Shown here: positions 6,463 through 10,575 of the stretch, one piece after another
Layout of the letters: each line of letters opens with the position of its first letter
How positions within the stretch are numbered: the stretch's first letter is position 1
Assembly (NCBI GenBank): GCA_020437045.1
Contig: JAGQWV010000065.1
Span: forward strand, 1-10,575
Direction: 5' to 3'
From: Saprospiraceae bacterium
GTDB lineage: Bacteria; Bacteroidota; Bacteroidia; Chitinophagales; Saprospiraceae
DNA length: 10,575 bases
Position numbers and translations under genes: made by a program
Notes under the pieces: generated by a model
Told to the model about the DNA's origin: nothing
The model's input: the letters and a program-made list of their open reading frames with translations, nothing else
The model's database searches: none

Positions 6463-8340
6463 TTAGACTAAGGCATCCTCTGTGATTTCCTCATCTACCT
6501 CATCCATTTCCACTTTGAGATTTTCTATTATAAAGCCCTGTCGTTGCGGTGTGTTTTTACCCATGTAGTATTCGAGAATAGATTCGATATTGGTATCCTC
6601 ATGCAATTGTACTTGCTCCAATTTGATATCATCTCCAATGAAGTCACCAAATTCATTAGGAGATATTTCACCCAACCCTTTAAATCTGGTGATTTCTGCC
6701 TTGCCCTTAAGCTTTCTGATAGCTTCTTGTTTCTCCCCTTCGGAGTAGCAGTAAAATGTTTGTTTTTTATCCCGGACCCGGAAGAGAGGCGTTTCAAATA
6801 TATACAAATGCCCTTCTCTGACGAGGTCAGGAAAAAACTGAAGGAAAAAAGTGAGCAATAATAAACGGATGTGCATTCCGTCAACATCAGCATCTGTAGC
6901 AATGACTACATGATTGTAACGCAGGGTCTCCAATCCGTCTTCAATGTTTAGGGCATGCTGCAATAGATTAAACTCCTCGTTCTGATAAACGACCTTTTTT
7001 GTCAGACCAAAGCAATTCAGGGGTTTACCTCTCAAACTGAAGACGGCTTGATGTTGTACATTTCTAGCTTTGGTAATAGATCCACTGGCAGAATCTCCTT
7101 CTGTGATAAAGATGGTGGAGGCATTACGATCATCTTCCGAGCTCTTTGGGGTGTTAAAATGGATCCGGCAATCGCGCAATTTCTTATTGTGCAGATTTGC
7201 TTTCTTAGCGCGGTCATTCGCCAGCTTTTTGATACCGGCAATCTCCTTTCGTTCTCTTTCCGATTGCTGAATTCGGGCCTTCAGTTTAGTGGCGGTGTCC
7301 GGCTCGCGATGCAGATAGTCATTGAGTTCTTTCTTGATAAAATTGCCAACAAATGTGGTGATGGTTGGCCGATCGGGACCCATGTTAAGTGATCCTAATT
7401 TAGTTTTTGTCTGCGACTCAAACACAGGTTCCTCCACCCGGATACTGATGGCGGCAATGATAGAGCCGCGGATATCTTTGGGCTCATAGGATTTGTTGTA
7501 AAAGTCACGAACAGCGTCAACCACTCCTTGTCTAAGTGCATTCAGATGAGTACCACCCTGGGTAGTATACTGACCATTGACAAAAGAGTGGTACTGCTCT
7601 CCATAATGATTACCGTGGGTGATCGCCACCTCAATATCTTCGCCGGTCAGATGAATGATGGGATAACGGATGACCTCGTTTTTGGTTTTATTTTCCAACA
7701 GGTCATGCAAACCACGTCTTGATACGATGGTTTTCCCATTAAATTTCAATTTGAGTCCAGTGTTCAGATAAGCATAGTTCCACAATTGCCTTTCCACCAT
7801 CTCCAGGTTGAATTTAAACTTCCTAAAGACCGTCTCATCCGGCACAAACTTTACCTCTGTACCTTGCGGCTCTGCAGATTTGACAATTTTCGATTCGCGG
7901 ACCAAATCACCTTTCTCAAATATCGCTTCTTTGGACTGGCCATCACGAAAAGCGGCAACATAAAACTCCGTGCTCAAGGCATTCACGGCTTTTGTGCCGA
8001 CACCATTTAATCCTACTGACTTCTGAAATGCACGAGAATCATATTTACCACCGGTATTCATTTTTGAGACACATTCCACTACTTTTCCCAGTGGGATTCC
8101 CCGACCATAATCTCTGACTCTGACCTCCTTATCACTTATATCAACTTCAATAGTTGTACCATGCCCCATCACATACTCATCGATGGCATTATCAATCACC
8201 TCTTTCAAAAGCACATAGATTCCATCATCTGGTGAGCTACCATCACCCAGCTTTCCAATATACATGCCGGGTCTCAGTCGAATATGTTCTTTCCAGTCAA
8301 GTGACTTTATATTTTCCTCGTTGTAGGTAACTTGGGCCAT
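6463..8340 (-). CDS. parE: DNA topoisomerase IV subunit B (type IIA topoisomerase ATPase subunit)
   Basis: With ParC this forms topoisomerase IV, which decatenates daughter chromosomes using ATP. The 625-residue protein is complete. The GHKL ATPase comes first: KEVIDNAIDEY with the catalytic Glu at 47 and Mg-binding Asn at 51, RDYGRGIP (76-83), and GLNGVGTKAVN (110-120). The transducer follows with the QTK loop (QTKTKLG, 310-316). The TOPRIM domain has EGDSASG (414-420) and the metal-binding DADVDG (483-488), then RFKGLGE (552-558). RLRPGMYIG near the start and the overall text are of the Bacteroidota ParE type; GyrB of the same phylum differs around these motifs, so ParE is preferred. The ATG at 8338-8340 fits the family. 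parC is not adjacent: the next gene downstream is lon after 475 bp. The acidic C-terminal tail (EMDEVDEEITEDALV) is ordinary. Confidence 0.93.
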   Translation of the reverse strand: MAQVTYNEENIKSLDWKEHIRLRPGMYIGKLGDGSSPDDGIYVLLKEVIDNAIDEYVMGHGTTIEVDISDKEVRVRDYGRGIPLGKVVECVSKMNTGGKYDSRAFQKSVGLNGVGTKAVNALSTEFYVAAFRDGQSKEAIFEKGDLVRESKIVKSAEPQGTEVKFVPDETVFRKFKFNLEMVERQLWNYAYLNTGLKLKFNGKTIVSRRGLHDLLENKTKNEVIRYPIIHLTGEDIEVAITHGNHYGEQYHSFVNGQYTTQGGTHLNALRQGVVDAVRDFYNKSYEPKDIRGSIIAAISIRVEEPVFESQTKTKLGSLNMGPDRPTITTFVGNFIKKELNDYLHREPDTATKLKARIQQSERERKEIAGIKKLANDRAKKANLHNKKLRDCRIHFNTPKSSEDDRNASTIFITEGDSASGSITKARNVQHQAVFSLRGKPLNCFGLTKKVVYQNEEFNLLQHALNIEDGLETLRYNHVVIATDADVDGMHIRLLLLTFFLQFFPDLVREGHLYIFETPLFRVRDKKQTFYCYSEGEKQEAIRKLKGKAEITRFKGLGEISPNEFGDFIGDDIKLEQVQLHEDTNIESILEYYMGKNTPQRQGFIIENLKVEMDEVDEEITEDALV

Positions 8341-8362
8341 ATCGTATGAAAATTTAAGGCTC

Positions 8363-8370
8363 GAAATATA
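8363..8370 (-). promoter_or_regulatory. Near-match -7 promoter box of parE
   Basis: The minus strand reads TATATTTC, one base from TAnnTTTG. It would start transcription near 8357, about 17 nt before the parE ATG, a leader length like that of its neighbours. A -33 element is not visible. Confidence 0.3.
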
Positions 8371-8402
8371 ATGAAAATTGGTAATACGTATGCGGAGTGC
8401 AC

Positions 8403-8454
8403 CTTCAGCTTAATTCAAAATGATCGGATGCCCCAAATTTCCCATCAGCTGAAG
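8403..8454. repeat. Inverted repeat, 8-bp perfect arms
   Basis: CTTCAGCT (8403-8410) and AGCTGAAG (8447-8454) are perfect inverted copies with a 36-bp spacer; the right arm lies in the palindrome TCAGCTGA (8445-8452). No T-run follows on either strand, so a terminator is not favoured. It lies at the distal edge of the putative transposase relic and may be part of that element's end or an operator near parE. Confidence 0.35.
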
Positions 8455-8575
8455 TTTCAACAGACAAACGCTTTAGTCTCCATCAGAGTTCTGTGTTTAC
8501 AGGAGTAGAATTAAATACAACAGCAAATGTTTTAGGATTTAGAAGACCAAGTGCTCTGTGGAATGGTACTAATTC
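8405..8575 (-). pseudogene. Possible relic of the C-terminus of an IS3/rve-type DDE transposase
   Basis: One minus-strand frame in the gap between the secreted-protein gene and parE reads FHRALGLLNPKTFAVVF (8563 down to 8513). This resembles the C-terminal 'RPH.ALG.LTP.EF' motif shared by IS3-family OrfB and related rve-domain transposases. The frame is cut by TAA just before it (8576-8578), by TGA at 8483-8485, and then stays open to TGA at 8405-8407. Nothing of the catalytic DDE core is present. It directly abuts, and slightly overlaps in another frame, the stop of the 8569-9102 gene. This stretch otherwise holds no gene. Only about 13 residues resemble the family, so a coincidental match remains quite possible. 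Confidence 0.3.
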
Positions 8576-9102
8576 TTACCCTGCTGATCGTTTCTTGTCT
8601 CCAGTGGTATCAGTGTTGAAGGAAACTGGGCACTCCCGTTGTGGGTAAATTTTACGGTAGTATCAATGGGCATTTTGTAGACATTCATAAAACTCGAGAG
8701 AAAAGCCGAAAGCTCAACCGGATCTATATTACGTGAATTGGGTTTGCGGTAATAAGATAAATAGCGTATACGTCCATCTTCATTCCAAAAAACTTTCAAC
8801 CAGATCTTAACACCATTGAGATCAAAATCAATCTGATGGGCATAGGCTTCCATCTCGGTGATCATATCCATCCACTTATTGAATGCCAGATTCATATCAT
8901 CATGACAAACCGTTAGGAGAATATCATGATATATTTCATACAGTAAACCATATTGTTCCTCATATTCTCCTATCTGAAAAACTTTCGGAAGGGCTAGTTC
9001 TTTCACCTGAGAATCTTCTATCACGAGAGCATTACGATTGTCTTGAGCAACAACCAGGGATAGCGGAGCTAAAGAAAGAATGATGAATAAGATCCTAGCC
9101 AA
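8569..9102 (-). CDS. Small secreted protein of unknown function
   Basis: The 177-residue frame starts with TTG at 9100-9102. A stop lies four codons upstream (TAA at 9112-9114) and no ATG is available, so TTG (or, less likely, ATA at 9106-9108) must be used. Residues 1-19 are a clear signal peptide (ARILFIILSLAPLSLVVA, then QDN); there is no lipobox. The mature part has an acidic helical region (Tyr47-Gln90, with EEQYGLLYEIYHDILL and KWMDMITEMEAYAHQ), then a beta-rich part with VKIWLKVFWNEDGRIRYLSYY (98-118), PNSRNID (121-127), ELSAFLSSFMNVY (130-142) and HNGSAQFPS (154-162). The 'strand-NEDG-strand, then helix' order recalls the TonB C-terminal fold seen in many Bacteroidota proteins, but the match is not strong and I do not recognise the family. 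A perfect TAnnTTTG box lies 23 bp upstream. A divergent neighbour is the cvpA-family gene. Confidence 0.75.
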   Translation of the reverse strand: MARILFIILSLAPLSLVVAQDNRNALVIEDSQVKELALPKVFQIGEYEEQYGLLYEIYHDILLTVCHDDMNLAFNKWMDMITEMEAYAHQIDFDLNGVKIWLKVFWNEDGRIRYLSYYRKPNSRNIDPVELSAFLSSFMNVYKMPIDTTVKFTHNGSAQFPSTLIPLETRNDQQGKN

Positions 9103-9124
9103 TTTTATGTTTTAGTACCTTTTT

Positions 9125-9132
9125 CAAATGTA
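9125..9132 (-). promoter_or_regulatory. Bacteroidota -7 promoter box for the secreted-protein gene
   Basis: TACATTTG on the minus strand is a full TAnnTTTG match. Transcription would begin near 9119, leaving about 17 nt before the TTG start at 9102, which supports that unusual start. No clear TTG -33 element is seen. Confidence 0.48.
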
Positions 9133-9223
9133 ACGAAAATATTAGTCGCTTTGTATAATTCAACTAAGAAATCGCATAACTCTAGTTGATAAGATTTAAC
9201 ACATTATGATTAATAATAATATG

Positions 9224-9231
9224 TATATTTG
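9224..9231 (+). promoter_or_regulatory. Bacteroidota -7 promoter box of the cvpA-family gene
   Basis: TATATTTG is a full match to TAnnTTTG, placing the transcription start near 9237 and leaving a leader of about 52 nt before ATG 9289. The in-frame TTG at 9229 lies inside this box and would be upstream of the transcript, so it cannot be the translation start. The -33 element is weak. Confidence 0.5.
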
Positions 9232-9288
9232 CATCATACCTACCAGAAATTTCTGGAGAAAATATTATGCCAAAAACACGCTGGGACA

Positions 9289-9810
9289 ATGACTTTTGAT
9301 ATCATTTGTTTTTTATTGGTGATACTAGCCTTTGTAGGTGGGTTCCAAAAGGGAGTAGTACGAATCTTTAGTTTTTTAATGGCCATCGGGCTGGCAGCAA
9401 TCGTGACTATCTGGAGTGTACCTTACCTCACCGATTTCTTGGTAGCCTCCCTCCCGGATGTGCCAGGTTATCTTCCAAGTATCATACTTTGTATCCTATT
9501 TGTTTCTTTGTGCTGGATATTGAGCAGTCTGGTACAGACGCTTTGGAAACCCACTCCGAAAAAGAAACCAAGTCCGGTACAAAATGTCGCTGGTGGAGTC
9601 ATCTTAAGCAGTATAATGGTAATCAGTATCGCTATTCTAAGCGGCTTTTTCGAACAAACACAAGTGATTACTGCCACCACCAAAGAAACCTCAATTGCTT
9701 ACAAAATCCTCATTCCAATCAATGAAAGTAGCAGACAGTTGTGGATAAATCTTACCCAGAACCATCAAACCATTAAAGATCAATCCAACGGAAATCGGAA
9801 TGAAATCTAG
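9289..9810 (+). CDS. CvpA family inner-membrane protein
   Basis: CvpA-family proteins are small inner-membrane proteins, first known from colicin V production in Escherichia coli and since linked to envelope stress; the molecular activity is unknown. The 173-residue protein from ATG 9289 has four hydrophobic segments, roughly residues 2-17, 24-45, 60-84 and 101-122, as expected. The N-terminus MTFDIICFLLVILAFVGGFQKGVVR is typical of the family, including the GFQKG turn after the first helix. A basic, proline-rich loop (KPTPKKKPSP, 87-96) lies before helix 4, and the C-terminal 50 residues are polar. The frame is open 20 codons further up to a TTG at 9229, but that codon overlaps the promoter, so ATG 9289 is chosen. 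The gene converges on obg with 86 bp between. Confidence 0.85.
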   Translation: MTFDIICFLLVILAFVGGFQKGVVRIFSFLMAIGLAAIVTIWSVPYLTDFLVASLPDVPGYLPSIILCILFVSLCWILSSLVQTLWKPTPKKKPSPVQNVAGGVILSSIMVISIAILSGFFEQTQVITATTKETSIAYKILIPINESSRQLWINLTQNHQTIKDQSNGNRNEI

Positions 9811-9896
9811 ATTGATAGTCCCATCATTTATTGTAGCAAGAAATTTTTGGTTGACAGTCAAAGTCTTAACCCGTTCGAAACGTTTGCAGCCCAATT

Positions 9897-10575
9897 TCAA
9901 CTATTATCCTCTTCCGGATTGTGAATCTGCAATTGGCTCCAGAGCAAGTCTTTGAGAGTATCCAATCCCGTTTGAGCAATTGCACTGATAAAAACCAGAT
10001 TCCAGGTGGAAGGTATTTCTTTACTTATCAGTTTCTTAAGCTCATTATCGATCAGGTCGCTTTTGGTAATAGCCACCACTCTTGGCTTATCCAGCAATTC
10101 TGGGTTGTAAGCTGATAGCTCACCTTCCAAAGTCCGGTAGGCCTCTAGTATATCGTTAGAATCTGCCGGTATCATAAAAAGCAGTACTGCGTTGCGTTCT
10201 ATATGTCGAAGAAAACGTAATCCCAGTCCTTTTCCCTGATGCGCTCCTTCTATGATACCGGGAATATCCGCCATGACAAAAGATTGATTATCGCGGTAGG
10301 AAACGATACCAAGATTTGGTTTTAAGGTTGTAAAAGGATACGATCCGATCTTTGGTTTAGCTGCCGAAAGCACAGAAAGCAATGTTGACTTACCGGCATT
10401 CGGAAATCCTACCAACCCTACATCTGCAAGTACTTTCAGTTCCAATACTTTCCACGATTCTTGACCGGGTAGTCCGGGTTGAGCATAGCGAGGTGTCTGT
10501 CTGGTCGCCGATTTAAAGTGTGAATTACCCAGTCCGCCTTTGCCTCCTTCCAATAGGATTCTTTCTTCACCGTGC
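9897..10575 (-). CDS. obg: Obg-family GTPase, N-terminal part missing (runs off right edge)
   Basis: Obg (CgtA) is a ribosome-associated GTPase needed for 50S subunit assembly and linked to stringent control. The visible 225 residues start in the end of the glycine-rich Obg fold (LLEGGKGGLGNSHFKSATRQTPRYAQPG, the last part of the beta-barrel). The G domain follows: G1 GFPNAGKST (56-64), the switch-I threonines in SYPFTT (79-84), G3 DIPG (103-106), G4 TKSD (170-173, in place of NKxD) and G5 SAI (197-199). The protein ends soon after the G domain, with a short acidic tail (NPEEDNS), so it lacks the extra C-terminal OCT domain of Gram-positive Obg. About 105 N-terminal residues lie beyond the window. 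In-frame codons continue to 10574 (HGEERILLEGG), so TTG at 10553 is not the true start. Confidence 0.95.
   Translation of the reverse strand, partial: HGEERILLEGGKGGLGNSHFKSATRQTPRYAQPGLPGQESWKVLELKVLADVGLVGFPNAGKSTLLSVLSAAKPKIGSYPFTTLKPNLGIVSYRDNQSFVMADIPGIIEGAHQGKGLGLRFLRHIERNAVLLFMIPADSNDILEAYRTLEGELSAYNPELLDKPRVVAITKSDLIDNELKKLISKEIPSTWNLVFISAIAQTGLDTLKDLLWSQLQIHNPEEDNS

Noticed and set aside
9811..9896. Convergent gap between cvpA and obg, searched for a shared terminator
   Set aside because: Only very short stems (TTGA/TCAA, CGTT/AACG) without a T-run were found, so no terminator is claimed.
10551..10553. TTG as the start of the Obg protein
   Set aside because: The frame continues upstream with HGEERILL, which fits the end of the Obg N-terminal domain; the gene is simply cut by the window edge.

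Overview
The window reads as chromosomal DNA of a Bacteroidota bacterium, probably a Saprospiria- or Cytophagia-like lineage. The evidence is a PorP/SprF-family type IX secretion protein, a DUF2279 protein, a carboxypeptidase-regulatory-like secreted protein, Bacteroidota-type ParE, Lon and MetF, and repeated TAnnTTTG promoter boxes (the -7 element of the Bacteroidota primary sigma factor) at sensible distances upstream of several genes. No tRNA, rRNA, CRISPR array, prophage or intact insertion sequence is visible.

Layout. A porP/sprF-like gene leaves the left edge on the minus strand (1-420). Divergent from it is a plus-strand DUF2279 gene whose start is uncertain (592-1695, convincing protein from about 712). 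Converging on that gene is metF (1715-2671, minus), followed by a secreted beta-sandwich protein (2785-3447, minus) and lon (3573-5987, minus). A 475-bp gap (5988-6462) separates lon from parE (6463-8340, minus). A 228-bp gap (8341-8568) carries what looks like the tail of a decayed transposase. A small secreted protein of unknown function follows (8569-9102, minus), divergent from a cvpA-family membrane protein (9289-9810, plus). The latter converges on obg (9897 to the right edge, minus, N-terminus missing).

Most genes are single units with their own promoters rather than an operon. The contents are general housekeeping: protein quality control (Lon), chromosome decatenation (ParE), folate/methionine metabolism (MetF) and ribosome assembly (Obg), together with envelope proteins of the Bacteroidota.

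The most unusual item lies in the lon-parE gap on the plus strand, opposite to both neighbours. It is a perfect sigma-54 promoter match (TGGCAC-N5-TTGCT, 6269-6284), with a 6-bp inverted repeat centred about 110 bp upstream of the expected transcription start and a strong intrinsic terminator about 120 nt downstream (6385-6418). No protein-coding frame of note lies between promoter and terminator. Together this is a candidate sigma-54-dependent small RNA of about 124 nt. Lesser observations are the transposase relic beside parE, a hairpin in the lon leader, a structured leader and ambiguous start for the DUF2279 gene, and a promoter that fixes the start of cvpA.
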